DNA from: Christensenella sp. UBA4263
GTDB lineage: Bacteria; Bacillota; Clostridia; Christensenellales; Aristaeellaceae
Direction of reading: 5' to 3'
DNA length: 47,145 bases
Assembly: GCA_002395225.1 (NCBI GenBank)
Contig: DGWH01000075.1
Coordinates: 1 to 47,145 of the forward strand
The notes beneath the pieces are model-generated. The model saw only the letters and a program-made list of their open reading frames with translations. It was not told where the DNA came from and made no database searches. How positions within the stretch are numbered: the first letter of the stretch is position 1; each line of letters begins with the position of its first letter. Below, one piece after another: positions 1-8,024 of the stretch. Made by a program: the position numbers and the translations under genes.

Positions 1-380
1 CGAAAACGCTCCGCCTTCTTTCTGTAATTGTCCAGATACCTGTAGAGCAGTTTCACGATCCAACAATGCTTCAGAAGCCTGTTCATGTTGAAATGAGACA
101 GCTTGCGAAGACTTTTCCCCATGGCCGCGTCGATCATGAGCTGCAGATCCTCTTTGCTGAAAGACCGATCTACCGAATCGTAGAAAGCGAAGAAGGCATA
201 GGCCTCCAGCATGTTGCTGGCCATTGGATTCCTTTTGCCGCCGAGGTCGCCCTCCTCCCGGATCCATTTTTCGTCCAGCGCAATAGTCCTCTCCCAGCGC
301 GCTTTCGCCTCTTTGGGCGAATAATGCTCCGACAGCCATTTCTTCATCGCCGGTTCAAACATTTTCAGATACTTATCCAT
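1..380 (-). CDS. L-2-amino-thiazoline-4-carboxylate hydrolase family protein, 5' part only
   Basis: The gene runs off the left edge, so only about 126 N-terminal residues are seen. They are helical and contain a GGKRNPMASNM segment followed by an AFYDSVDRSFSKEDLQ segment. This spacing is what I recall of the N-terminal half of the ATC hydrolase family (PF14196), whose founding enzyme opens L-2-amino-thiazoline-4-carboxylate to N-carbamoyl-cysteine. The catalytic cysteine half lies outside the window, so activity cannot be judged. I chose the ATG at 380 because GGAGG precedes it by 11 nt. An in-frame ATG at 398 overlaps that RBS. It is the last visible gene of a methyltransferase / membrane protein / ATC hydrolase cassette, and a second family member lies at 8025-8702. 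Confidence 0.55.
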   Translation of the reverse strand, partial: MDKYLKMFEPAMKKWLSEHYSPKEAKARWERTIALDEKWIREEGDLGGKRNPMASNMLEAYAFFAFYDSVDRSFSKEDLQLMIDAAMGKSLRKLSHFNMNRLLKHCWIVKLLYRYLDNYRKKAERF

Positions 381-435
381 ATAGTTTTCAGCCTCCATCC
401 ACGCAAAACCGTCCTCCCCTTCCGCAAGGGGCTTC

Positions 436-1059
436 TCAAATCAAAAACAGAATAAACAAGCCGAGGTACATCGCGGCGCCGGCAATGTTTCCCGCGCCTG
501 GTATGTTGAACGGCACCTGCACCAGAAACAGAGGCAGAAGATTGAATACGCACGCCCACGCAGGAAGCGGCGTCAGACCCGCCACCACCGGTATGAAATG
601 CGCGACTGAAAACAAGACAATTCCCGCATAGCAGCCGATCATCGTCACCGAGGTTTTTCCGAAGAAATCGGAGGCCAGCTTCCGTCCTTCTTCGGTGTGA
701 TCGCTTTTGATGTAGATCCATTCCGCAGCGCAGCCCAGGATATGATGCGCCAGACCGAAGGTGTAGATCATCGCAGCTCCGACGATCATGATATTCGCCC
801 ACAGGGCGGAATAAAGGCGCATCCAGATCCCCAGCGCAAGGTACCCAAAGAACTGCAAGAACATGGCGAGCGTGCCAAGAACGATCGAACGCAAAGTCTC
901 GCTCTCCGGCTTCGTTGCGAAGTGCTTCGCCATCCTTTTGTTATCCTTCATATCGGAAAAACTGAATTGACCGCCGGGCGTACAGAGCAGCAGTCTGTCG
1001 GCATATACGCAAAGGACGTGTCCGAGCATTGCTATCATCAAGATCCAGCTGTGTTCCAT
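436..1059 (-). CDS. Polytopic membrane protein, DUF6796-like
   Basis: A 207-residue protein with about five to six hydrophobic helices. A charged loop near residues 32-55 separates helix 1 from the rest, and the C-terminus is very hydrophobic (LGLFILFLI). Its plan resembles the two larger membrane proteins at 4060-4827 and 6985-7686: a polar Asp at the end of helix 1 and a Gly-rich helix 2 followed by a Tyr/Arg turn. I group the three as one family. The DUF6796 label is from memory and should be tested. The start is firm: GGAGG lies 7 nt before the ATG. It sits between a TcmP-type methyltransferase and an ATC hydrolase-type gene, so it probably works with them. Role unknown. Confidence 0.75.
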   Translation of the reverse strand: MEHSWILMIAMLGHVLCVYADRLLLCTPGGQFSFSDMKDNKRMAKHFATKPESETLRSIVLGTLAMFLQFFGYLALGIWMRLYSALWANIMIVGAAMIYTFGLAHHILGCAAEWIYIKSDHTEEGRKLASDFFGKTSVTMIGCYAGIVLFSVAHFIPVVAGLTPLPAWACVFNLLPLFLVQVPFNIPGAGNIAGAAMYLGLFILFLI

Positions 1060-1114
1060 AATTATGCCTCCGCACTACTTTTTTCAGCGCAAAACGAAAG
1101 GGCTTCCTGACGGG

Positions 1115-1894
1115 TCACCACTTGAATACAGCCAGTCTGTTGTTCATATTCTTTCCGATGATGGCAAACAGCTTGCCCCGGATCGTGTATTTCTTCATTT
1201 CTTCGTTATAGCTGGTTTCCGAAACCAGCGTCATGCGCGGCTCCAGCTCCAGATACTCCCTGCCGCTCTTCGTACCCCATCCGAAAGTCGCATTGGTGTT
1301 TTTGACCGCATCGTGGTGCTTGCTATTCTTCTCCAAAAACGGAGAATGAAGCTCCGCCAGCAGATAACCATGTGGAAAGCAGTCGCACAGCATGTTCAGG
1401 CATGTTTTGACTTGCTTTTTGGAGAAGTATTCCAAGACGCCCTCCATCGCGATGATATACATATCCGAAGCCGGCAGACGCTTTGTCCAGTCGCCGTTCA
1501 AAGCGTCACCATCCAGCATGACACAGCGATCCCGGTCCTCATAGACCTTCCTTCGGACGGCGATCTGGTCCGGAAGATCCACGTCAAACCACTGCAGCCT
1601 TCCGTTATCCACCTGAGAAAACTTGTCGTCAAAACCGCATCCCAGATTGATGCACACAGCGTCAGGATACTTCTTCAGCAATGCTTTCAACTGCTCCCGG
1701 TACAGGATCGTCCTGGCCACAACACCCTCGTGGGAAAGAAAAGGATCAAACTTGCTGACGTCCACACCCAGCGCGTCGATGATCTCCTTCGCTTTCAGAT
1801 CCTTGATTCGCGCATTGGGTCGGGCCGTTTCGCTCGCCTTGATGGCCAGCGGGATGAGCGCGGTTTCCTGAATATCGCCAAACTGCAAATTCAT
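1115..1894 (-). CDS. Class I SAM-dependent methyltransferase, TcmP/LCM type
   Basis: 259 residues. Residues 83-105 hold the SAM-binding signature INLGCGFDDKF followed by VDNG and the acidic strand FDVDLPD. This is characteristic of the leucine carboxyl methyltransferase / TcmP family (PF04072), whose members methylate carboxyl or hydroxyl groups of small molecules or protein C-termini. A second acidic loop (MLDGDALNGDW) and a central AMEGVLEYF segment also fit. The start is firm: AAGGAGG lies 8 nt before the ATG. It is the first gene after a 280-nt gap and leads the methyltransferase / membrane protein / ATC hydrolase cassette. The paralogue at 8785-9624 shares the NLGCGxDDxF and IDLPD motifs. 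Substrate unknown. Confidence 0.88.
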   Translation of the reverse strand: MNLQFGDIQETALIPLAIKASETARPNARIKDLKAKEIIDALGVDVSKFDPFLSHEGVVARTILYREQLKALLKKYPDAVCINLGCGFDDKFSQVDNGRLQWFDVDLPDQIAVRRKVYEDRDRCVMLDGDALNGDWTKRLPASDMYIIAMEGVLEYFSKKQVKTCLNMLCDCFPHGYLLAELHSPFLEKNSKHHDAVKNTNATFGWGTKSGREYLELEPRMTLVSETSYNEEMKKYTIRGKLFAIIGKNMNNRLAVFKW

Positions 1895-2175
1895 TGTCTT
1901 GTCCTCCTTGATGTTCGTTTAATCTTACTACTATTAAGACTGCAAATCGACCATTTTCTGATTACAATATAAAGCAAATCACTGGCGGACACATATATAA
2001 CGATACATAAAAGGGCGGGCATTGAGCCGACCCCAGGAAATCAGCCTTTATTTCTTGATCTCGAAGAGATTGGCTGTGATATTCGCAACTTCTACTGCTT
2101 CGAAGTGGGGCAAGAGCCGATCATCGAAGCTAATACTGAAATAAGCTTTGATTCAGGCGAGAAGAAAACTTGTTC
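1895..2175. other. Intergenic stretch with AT-rich leader of the methyltransferase gene
   Basis: This 281-nt gap has an AT-rich part near 1960-2010, with TATATT/TATTGT-like hexamers on the minus strand and no convincing -35 box. A dyad CTTA-N7-TAAG lies at about 1925-1939. The rest (2022-2170) is open on the plus strand without a start codon and I could not assign it. The promoter for the gene ending at 1115 probably lies here. Confidence 0.35.
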
Positions 2176-3108
2176 TTATCCTGCCGTCCACTCCCGGATC
2201 ATTTCACGGATATGCCGGTCGAGATCGATCCGGCTTTCCCGGCACTCCCTGACATATCCCCTTGTCTCCCTGAAAACGAGTGGGAGGATCCTTTCGACGA
2301 CAAATGCCGGAAGGATGAGCCGGAGCAGCGATTCCGGGAAGACGAAATGGCTGCAATGCGGATAGATCAGCGCCTCACACCAGCAGCTGCTTCCTCTCTC
2401 CTCCAGACGCTTTTGCATCCGCCGGATCGCCCGACAGGTATCCCAGACCATATCGTCCTCCGCACCGGCAAGCATCAAACGTCCCTGAATCCGCTCGATC
2501 GGGATCATGATTGCCTCTGTCAAAGGGTGCTTTTCCTCCGCAAGATGATGAAAGCCCAGCCCCGCGACCCTGTCTCCGCGTCGCTTGGATTCCTTCCGGA
2601 CCTGATCCCAGTAATCGGGATGGCTTCACGGCGGGGACATGCACGGAAGGGATTCTCCCCGCCATGTCAAAGAGGATTCACCCTCCGCGGGTCTTTCCGA
2701 TGCGCCATCCATGCCATCGTGATAATATCCCCAGTACACCCAATCCATCGGCGTCATGGCGATCGTGAGGGTGATGTCCGGGATCCTTGCCGCCGCGCTC
2801 AGCGCCATGCTGCTTCCGGCGGATACCCCGCAGATCCCGATCTTTTTGTATCCGGTTCCCTTCAGATGGCGCACTGCATTCTCCACGTTTTCCAGCGGCC
2901 AGCTGTGCAGGCCCTTCATGCCTTTCTCGGGCCCGACCGCCATGACGGCAAGGCCCATCCCGTTCAGCCATTTCATTCCGATTCTGGAGAGAAAGTCATC
3001 CGGACCATCATCATTCATGAGAATGATGGCGGCTTCCTGCTTCCCCGGCATCCCGGAGAAGCATCCGCAGAATCCATTGTTCTTCTCTGTAAATCTGATC
3101 TTTTTCAT
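2176..3108 (-). pseudogene. BAAT/acyl-thioester hydrolase-type alpha/beta hydrolase interrupted by in-frame TGA
   Basis: A single reading frame, ATG at 3108 to TAA at 2176, is broken only by a TGA at 2626-2628. The first part carries the nucleophile elbow GVSAGSS and ends in ...CMSPP. After the TGA the same frame continues with SHPDYWDQVRKE, then the acid residue in AGAEDDMVWD and the histidine in YPHCSHF. All three triad positions are therefore preserved on both sides of the stop. Domain type matches BAAT C-terminal / acyl-CoA thioester hydrolases (PF08840), as in the intact paralogue just upstream, whose stop codon lies 38 nt before this start. Either a recent nonsense mutation, a sequence error, or readthrough. 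Selenocysteine is not favoured because no Cys is expected at this position. Confidence 0.75.
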
Positions 3109-3145
3109 GTCCGTCCATCTGATGTCAGTCTGAGGATGATCTCGC

Positions 3146-4063
3146 CTACCATTTCTCAAGGAACGCCAGGATCCGGCGAAAACTGTCCTGCCGCGCTTCC
3201 TCGCATTCCCTGGGATATTTCTTCTCTGCCGTGATCATGTGCTTCAGCGCCCATTTCGCAAAGCCGCTCATCGAATCCAGACCATCCGTCAGCGCGTGAC
3301 TGCCCTTTTCATAGACGTGGGATTCTACCCGGTGCGGATATCCGGCATTTTTGAGGACCTCCACCATCCTGGGAACTGCCTCGTCGGAGGGCCAGCAGTC
3401 GTCGTCACGGACCGCGAGCAGGAGCACGTCTGCCTGCATGTCCTCGACCCGGATTCTGGCCTCCGGGTTCAGCCAATCCCTGGTCAGATCGTAGCCGTAG
3501 CGCATGAACCTGGCGAGGCCGTAGCCAGGTGCCTTCCGAGCGGCGTTCAGCCACCACAGCATGCCTTTCTCGTCCAGTATGCGGATCGGCGTATAGGGAA
3601 CCTCCGTGCCGTGCCAGGTGTACTGCGATTTGTGCAGCTCCGCATAGCCCTTCAGCGTCTGCTTCGTGCCCTCGGACACATAGTCATACGGCACCACCGG
3701 GATCACACAGCTGATCTCCGAGATCAGGGACGCCGCCAGCAACGTGTAGCCCGCACCGGTGGACGCGCCGGTCATGGCAATTTTGAGGATGCCCTTTTTC
3801 TCCTTCAGCCAATGAACTGCCTTCTCAACATAATCCACCGGTATGGAGACGAGATCTTTCGGCAGTCCCTTCCACATGTAGAAGCCCAGCACGAGGACAC
3901 TGTAGCCGCGCTTCCTGAGAAAACCCGACATGGCGATGCTGGTCCTTTCATCACAGGATGCGCCGCCGACTGCAATGATCGCCTTCTCCCGGCAGATCGT
4001 CCCCGGAAACCAGCGCGCCTCAAAGCCCTCCCGGGACAGGGTGCATCTTTCTATTTCCGTCAT
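3146..4063 (-). CDS. BAAT/acyl-thioester hydrolase-type alpha/beta hydrolase
   Basis: 305 residues with the fold and triad of the BAAT C-terminal / acyl-CoA thioesterase group. The nucleophile Ser is in GASTGAG, the acid in AVRDDDCWP and the His in YEKGSHAL. Family members hydrolyse acyl thioesters or transfer acyl groups to amino acids; a Ser rather than Cys nucleophile points to hydrolysis. No signal peptide is seen, so it is probably cytoplasmic. Its ATG overlaps the stop of the upstream membrane protein gene (ATGA), showing translational coupling. Paralogues lie at 2176-3108 and 6041-6952. Substrate unknown. Confidence 0.85.
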   Translation of the reverse strand: MTEIERCTLSREGFEARWFPGTICREKAIIAVGGASCDERTSIAMSGFLRKRGYSVLVLGFYMWKGLPKDLVSIPVDYVEKAVHWLKEKKGILKIAMTGASTGAGYTLLAASLISEISCVIPVVPYDYVSEGTKQTLKGYAELHKSQYTWHGTEVPYTPIRILDEKGMLWWLNAARKAPGYGLARFMRYGYDLTRDWLNPEARIRVEDMQADVLLLAVRDDDCWPSDEAVPRMVEVLKNAGYPHRVESHVYEKGSHALTDGLDSMSGFAKWALKHMITAEKKYPRECEEARQDSFRRILAFLEKW

Positions 4064-4827
4064 CTCCGTGCAAGCCTCCGCCTTGTATTCTCTGATATGG
4101 ACTTCTCGAACGCTTCAAACCGCTTTTCATCCGGCAGCGTGGCCAGCAATCCGCCGAACATGAAGGCGTTGCCGAAGCTCAGGAACATCGTGCCGATGGC
4201 CGAGCCGAGAGCAGTATTGATACCGAAAATCGCGGACAATACCAGCGAAGGGATCGCGCCGATCGGGATGCAGAACCACTTCGCCTTTTTCGGATAGGGC
4301 GTCAGATCCCTGGAAAAGGCCAGGAACTGCACGATCATCATCGGCAGCCAGAAGACGATCAACAGCAGATAGATCGGCACAAAGAGGCCGTAAAACAGCA
4401 GGCCTGCCGCCTTTTCCGCCAGCGCCGCGTCCGCCTGGAGCAGATGCTTGTACGCAAGGTTGAGCACCCCCACGTTCATATGGCAGCCGACCGGCGCCAG
4501 CCAGATGTAGCCGAATATCCCCGCCCGATAGAGATGCGCGTACCTCGGCGCCGCGTCCGCCATCAGGCGATAGATCGCGAAGAAGGCCAGCCCCTCCAGA
4601 AATATGCCAAAGAAGCCGAGCAATCCCCCGGCGATCATCTGCCAATCCGCGAGGTTCGCCGCACCGGCCATCACACTGGCGGCAAGCGTACTGCCGCCCG
4701 CGGTACTGTCTGCATAGCCCAGGATAAAATCACCGATCCCCGTGAGGATCGAGGCGAACAGCCCGATGGTCAGCAGCTTTTTGATCCTCGCCCGGTCCAG
4801 GTTGCAGTCAATGCCGATCGTATTCAT
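4060..4827 (-). CDS. Polytopic membrane protein, DUF6796-like
   Basis: 255 residues from the ATG at 4827, which has GGGGG 8 nt upstream; the longer frame from 4851 lacks an RBS. About six to seven hydrophobic helices. Helix 1 ends in GIGDFILGY, then comes a short loop and ADWQMIAGGLLGFFG, followed by a Tyr/Arg turn (IYRLMAD). The same order (GDYCMG, ADWRIALSNIGG) occurs in the protein at 6985-7686, so the two are clear paralogues. The C-terminus is a charged cytoplasmic-like tail rich in Arg. The gene overlaps the upstream acetyltransferase by 20 nt and the downstream hydrolase by 4 nt. Function unknown; repeated pairing with acyl hydrolases suggests a shared pathway. Confidence 0.8.
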   Translation of the reverse strand: MNTIGIDCNLDRARIKKLLTIGLFASILTGIGDFILGYADSTAGGSTLAASVMAGAANLADWQMIAGGLLGFFGIFLEGLAFFAIYRLMADAAPRYAHLYRAGIFGYIWLAPVGCHMNVGVLNLAYKHLLQADAALAEKAAGLLFYGLFVPIYLLLIVFWLPMMIVQFLAFSRDLTPYPKKAKWFCIPIGAIPSLVLSAIFGINTALGSAIGTMFLSFGNAFMFGGLLATLPDEKRFEAFEKSISENTRRRLARR

Positions 4828-5467
4828 TCTGACAGCCCCCCTGTGTCTCACATTCGCGAATCAGATCGTACATGTGGAACCGCTCACCGCAATCGCGCAC
4901 CCGGTCAGGCCTCATTCCGAGATGCTCATAGCGGGCAGCCTTGTTCTTATCATCTGTATCCAGGATCACCGGCACCCGATGGTCTTCCGCAATCCTGTAA
5001 GCATTCTCCAGCATCCTCCGCATGTATCCCTGCCCCTGGTATTCCTTTCGCACGACCAGCATCTCGACGCGCAGGAACTTCCGCTTTTCCTTTCGCATAC
5101 GGGTCTCGATGGTCCCTCCGTCACAGAAACAGGCGCTGATAAACCGCTTCATTTTCCCGAAGCCGCCCAGTGCCTTCTTCTCCGCAGCGATCATCTTTAG
5201 TCCATCCACAAATCCAATCCTCCCGCCGGCACCCTCGCCGGACAGCATCAGATACCCTTCGCTGCCGTCTGAAGTCGTGTAGAGCACGCCGGCCTTGTAA
5301 GCGGCCTGCACGATACCATGGATATAGATGAACATTGCCTCTCTGGAAGGAATGTATTTGATCAGGCCGGTGTCCCCGTCATGATACCTGTAATCATAAA
5401 ACGCGTCTGCCGTTTGACTGGCGATTTCCCGAACCTGTTCGTGGGATAAACCCTGGAGCTTTATCAT
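4808..5467 (-). CDS. GNAT family N-acetyltransferase
   Basis: 219 residues. The C-terminal half has the acetyl-CoA binding GNAT core: a strand LRVEMLVVRKEY, then QGQGYMRRML (the Q/RxxGxG/A pyrophosphate loop), then VILDTDDKNKAARYEHLGM, the typical end of a GNAT domain. The N-terminal half resembles the two-part layout of small-molecule acetyltransferases. GNAT enzymes acetylate amines on small molecules or proteins. The start is firm (AAGGAG 8 nt before ATG). The gene sits inside the hydrolase/membrane protein operon, so its acceptor is probably the same small molecule handled by its neighbours; this is inference. Confidence 0.88.
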   Translation of the reverse strand: MIKLQGLSHEQVREIASQTADAFYDYRYHDGDTGLIKYIPSREAMFIYIHGIVQAAYKAGVLYTTSDGSEGYLMLSGEGAGGRIGFVDGLKMIAAEKKALGGFGKMKRFISACFCDGGTIETRMRKEKRKFLRVEMLVVRKEYQGQGYMRRMLENAYRIAEDHRVPVILDTDDKNKAARYEHLGMRPDRVRDCGERFHMYDLIRECETQGGCQNEYDRH

Positions 5468-5529
5468 GGCCGTATCTCCTTCCGTTCTGTCATACGCCTC
5501 TGGGGATATGACTTCTCAGGGTGAAAAAC

Positions 5530-6024
5530 CTACCGAAAGATCATGCACATGATTCCTGACAGGCCGGCAGCAATCACCGCCATGCCGACTGTTCCCATGA
5601 TCCACTTTTTCTTTTTGTCGGAAGCTGTAATATAGGGGCGAAGGTCCTCAGTGCCCGGGATGATCCATGCCTTTGTATGGCCGACCCAGTATTCATCAAT
5701 CAGGAAGCGGTCGATCAGATTCATGACAGACAGGATCACAAAGCCCTGCCAGAACCCCGGCCAGAAGCCTCTGGTTCCGTTGATTGCCCAGACACATACG
5801 AGCACATATGCCATATAGGCCGGAAGGCACAGGCCCCTGAAGAGCGAACTCCGCTTCCGGATGGCTTCCCGTGTCGTCATGCCAAGCTGGATAACGCGAT
5901 CCTGCACCTTTGGATCATACAGATGTACCATCCCGACAGCGCTGTTTTTGATCCCAACAGCGCAGATGATATACAGCAAGAGCCCAAGCCCCAAGCCTTC
6001 CGCTATGAGTTTTATCGCAAGCAT
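5530..6024 (-). CDS. Small polytopic membrane protein
   Basis: 164 residues with about four hydrophobic segments: near residues 1-24, 68-90, 92-112 and 143-163. A feature is FWPGFWQGF...NLIDRFLIDEYWV, matched in the 166-residue protein at 11207-11707 (FGFWQFF...YKVYDMICFDYFLL). The two share length, topology and a C-terminal tail ending in ...CMIFR / ...CTMFR, so they are paralogues. GGAGG lies 7 nt before the start. I do not recognise a family. It lies between an acyl hydrolase and an acetyltransferase in the same transcript direction. Confidence 0.75.
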   Translation of the reverse strand: MLAIKLIAEGLGLGLLLYIICAVGIKNSAVGMVHLYDPKVQDRVIQLGMTTREAIRKRSSLFRGLCLPAYMAYVLVCVWAINGTRGFWPGFWQGFVILSVMNLIDRFLIDEYWVGHTKAWIIPGTEDLRPYITASDKKKKWIMGTVGMAVIAAGLSGIMCMIFR

Positions 6025-6040
6025 TTGTCGCCCTCCACTC

Positions 6041-6952
6041 TTATCCCTTTATCCAGTTGATGATTTCCTTTTCCGATTCGGCAAAATACCCCAGATTCTC
6101 TTTTCTGTATTTACCAAAGGTTCTGTACATCAACCCGATCAGGGGGATCATCCGGTACAGCTTCTTTTCTCTCTCCCGATTCGGCATGAGGCCGTTCAGG
6201 TGGCTGCCGTGGGAAAACAGGACGACCTTGACATCCTTCTGATAACCGCTGTTTTTCAGCTGACGCTCGATCTCCCTGGCGGAGAGCTCCGCAGGCCAGG
6301 CCTCATCCTCCTGCCCTGCAATCAGCAGTACCCTTGCGTCGGTCTTTTCTACCGCCAGCCTTGCTTTCTGCACAGCCGCATCGTTTTGATAAGCGTTATA
6401 ATAGGCGACCCACATGCCCGTGACCTTGTGCGAAACAGCCGGATGCTTTTGATACTTCCCAGCCTTTCCGTTGGAAAAATCCGCCTTGACAAACGGAATG
6501 TCCTTGCCGTGCCAGGTCGCCACGCTGTGGCCGGTCATCGTCTTCCTGTCATTCAGAGTCCCTTCAAAGGGCACATGCGTCGGCGACACCAGGATCAGGT
6601 TTTCCATCCCGCCTATGTACTGCGCAACCAGGATCGCGAAGATGGATCCCATGGATTGCCCGTATACGCTGATATGCCCGATGCGCTTGTGTTCCCTGAG
6701 ATAGCGGACGGCGGGGAGAAACATCTCCAGCGGAATCTGATTCGGCGTATCCGGCAGACCTTCGGCACCGAACAGGGACACGGCCAGACCCGTGATTCCA
6801 TAATCGGCAAAACGTTCCGCGAATTTGATGCCGGGGAGCAGGCTCTGTTCTCCGCCCATGATGACGATGACCGCTCTGTCGCTGCCCGCATCCGGTTCTG
6901 CCAGATGTCCCACAAAGCCATGTTGCTTAAAGTTGAAATCCTCATGCTTCAT
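6041..6952 (-). CDS. Alpha/beta hydrolase, BAAT/acyl-thioesterase type
   Basis: 303 residues with a complete alpha/beta hydrolase triad: nucleophile elbow GQSMGS near residue 121, acid in AGQEDEAWP near 213-221 and His in FSHGSH near 248-253. The motif around the acid (ExDxxWP) matches the paralogue at 3146-4063 (DDDCWPS), as does the WHGK/WHGT segment in the cap. It is most likely a cytosolic acyl-thioester or ester hydrolase. The gap to the upstream membrane protein gene is 32 nt and to the downstream one 16 nt, so the genes are probably co-transcribed. RBS is weak (TGGATGA). Confidence 0.85.
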   Translation of the reverse strand: MKHEDFNFKQHGFVGHLAEPDAGSDRAVIVIMGGEQSLLPGIKFAERFADYGITGLAVSLFGAEGLPDTPNQIPLEMFLPAVRYLREHKRIGHISVYGQSMGSIFAILVAQYIGGMENLILVSPTHVPFEGTLNDRKTMTGHSVATWHGKDIPFVKADFSNGKAGKYQKHPAVSHKVTGMWVAYYNAYQNDAAVQKARLAVEKTDARVLLIAGQEDEAWPAELSAREIERQLKNSGYQKDVKVVLFSHGSHLNGLMPNREREKKLYRMIPLIGLMYRTFGKYRKENLGYFAESEKEIINWIKG

Positions 6953-6984
6953 GATCGTTCATCCATTTCAGCAGTTCTGTCTGT

Positions 6985-7686
6985 CTATCCTTTCTTTACA
7001 GCCTGTATTCCCCCAAGGAACATTATGATCCAGCCAAGGCTCTCAAAGCCTGATGAAAAGCCGTTAAAGGGCAGTGGAAGGCTCCATTCCAGTAGGAATC
7101 CGATCCCGGCGATCAAAAGCGGTGCCGCCAACACCCAGACCTTTTTCAGCGGCAGCACGCCCTTCAAAATGATGGCGATCCATCCGCCGGTGGAGGTGAC
7201 TCCCAGCACAGCAAACGATACCCAATACGGAACTGCCTGCACAGCGTAGGATCGGTTCCATGCTGCCACAGCCCTCGCCGTATCGCCCTGCGCCGCTTCA
7301 TAGATGACGTTGTAGTTGTGGATCAGCGTTCCGCAGGCCAAGTGGAAATAGATGAAAACCATGCAGCCCCAGATCAGTCCAGCAATATAGAGCCTCAGAA
7401 ATCGACGGCCCCATTTGTCACAGCACTGGGGCAACTTGACTTTCAAGTATTCTATAAAGCTCATAGCGGCAATCGTATAGAAAGCCGTTCCGACCAGGCC
7501 TCCGATATTGGAAAGAGCGATGCGCCAGTCCGCGATCGTGAGCCAGCCGGACGAGATCATAAAGGAAATGCCCGCACTGTCTTTCGGCTCGATTCCCATG
7601 CAGTAGTCGCCAATGATGGCCAGGATCATGCCGGGGATGATCCACAGCATTCGTTTTGCTGTCTTTGCGCGCTGTTCTGCTGTCAT
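6985..7686 (-). CDS. Polytopic membrane protein, DUF6796-like
   Basis: 233 residues, about six hydrophobic helices. Helix 1 ends with AIIGDYCMG and is followed by TIADWRIALSNIGGLVG, matching the order GD-x-x-x-G ... ADW in the protein at 4060-4827. It has a His/Cys-containing helix (FHLACG). The start is firm: GGAGG lies 7 nt before ATG. That RBS lies directly after the stump of a methyltransferase reading frame (7709-7807), so this is now the first intact gene of the operon driven from the promoter at 7948-7976. Function unknown. Confidence 0.8.
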   Translation of the reverse strand: MTAEQRAKTAKRMLWIIPGMILAIIGDYCMGIEPKDSAGISFMISSGWLTIADWRIALSNIGGLVGTAFYTIAAMSFIEYLKVKLPQCCDKWGRRFLRLYIAGLIWGCMVFIYFHLACGTLIHNYNVIYEAAQGDTARAVAAWNRSYAVQAVPYWVSFAVLGVTSTGGWIAIILKGVLPLKKVWVLAAPLLIAGIGFLLEWSLPLPFNGFSSGFESLGWIIMFLGGIQAVKKG

Positions 7687-7708
7687 GCACGTTCCTCCAT
7701 TCTTTTCT

Positions 7709-7807
7709 TATCTTTCCGTTCTGCGAATAGTAATAGGTGTCGCGCTGATCATATTCGGCAGCCTGTCTGTCAAAATGCTTTCTGGATAACGCCTCGAAGT
7801 CTTTCAT
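7709..7807 (-). pseudogene. N-terminal stump of a class I SAM methyltransferase
   Basis: From ATG at 7807 about 33 codons read FDRQAAEYDQRDTYYYS and so on. I recognise this as the N-terminus of type-11 SAM methyltransferases, which have a Phe-Asp-x-x-Ala-x-x-Tyr-Asp start followed by YYSxNGKI. Homology stops after GKI at about 7709, where the RBS of the membrane protein gene begins. The out-of-frame continuation to 7418 has no family character and lies antisense-like within the next gene's frame. An internal deletion has joined the start of one gene to the next. AAGGAG lies 8 nt before the ATG. It may still be translated as a short peptide. Confidence 0.65.
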
Positions 7808-7841
7808 GCCTTTACTCCTTGCTCTGTAAGGCTCTCAGCTT

Positions 7842-7857
7842 GTTAGCTATTCCTAAC
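7842..7857. promoter_or_regulatory. Dyad GTTAG-N6-CTAAC in the leader
   Basis: GTTAG at 7842-7846 and CTAAC at 7853-7857 form a perfect 5-bp inverted repeat with a 6-nt spacer, 35 nt upstream of the methyltransferase stump. The same dyad overlaps two promoter start regions at 7931-7946 and 14017-14032. Confidence 0.5.
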
Positions 7858-7874
7858 TTCTGAACAAAATGAAA

Positions 7875-7919
7875 GCCCATCACACAGCCGTCCATCTTCG
7901 ACTCCACTGTGTGATGGGC
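7875..7919 (-). promoter_or_regulatory. Strong hairpin in the 5' leader, possible attenuator
   Basis: GCCCATCACACAG (7875-7887) pairs perfectly with CTGTGTGATGGGC (7907-7919): a 13-bp stem with a 19-nt loop. It lies between the promoter at 7948-7976 and the first start codon. On the minus strand it is followed by TTTCATTTTGTT, a broken U-tract. It could be a transcription attenuator or a stabilising leader structure. Confidence 0.5.
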
Positions 7920-7930
7920 GAAAAGCGTTG

Positions 7931-7976
7931 GTTAGATTCCGCTTACTATTATATATCGCAACGTCTTGTTTTTCAA
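7931..7976 (-). promoter_or_regulatory. SigA promoter with operator just after the -10
   Basis: On the minus strand TTGAAA (7976-7971), a 17-nt spacer and TATAAT (7953-7948) make a near-consensus promoter. The dyad GTAAG-N6-CTAAC follows one base after the -10 (7946-7931), over the expected start site, which is a repressor position. It drives the 7807-to-2176 operon. Confidence 0.75.
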
Positions 7977-7998
7977 GAAGGGTGGCTAAAAACGCGGC

Positions 7999-8023
7999 TA
8001 AATTGGAGTAAATTGGAGTAAAT
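7999..8023. repeat. Two and a half copies of a 10-bp direct repeat
   Basis: TAAATTGGAG occurs twice head to tail and is followed by TAAAT. It lies immediately downstream of the stop codon of the gene ending at 8025. No function seen. Confidence 0.6.
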
Positions 8024-8024
8024 A

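Noticed and set aside
2022..2170. Plus-strand open segment resembling the short frame near 14196 (both contain P-x-P-G and L-F-x-D/F)
   Set aside because: Similarity is only a few residues, neither has a start site, and I could not support a shared origin.
2626..2628. TGA as selenocysteine in the alpha/beta hydrolase
   Set aside because: A small hairpin (ATCCC-GATTACT-GGGAT) follows, but its loop is only about 9 nt after the TGA, shorter than usual for bacterial SECIS elements. The position (PP-stop-SHP) is also not a Cys in the paralogues.
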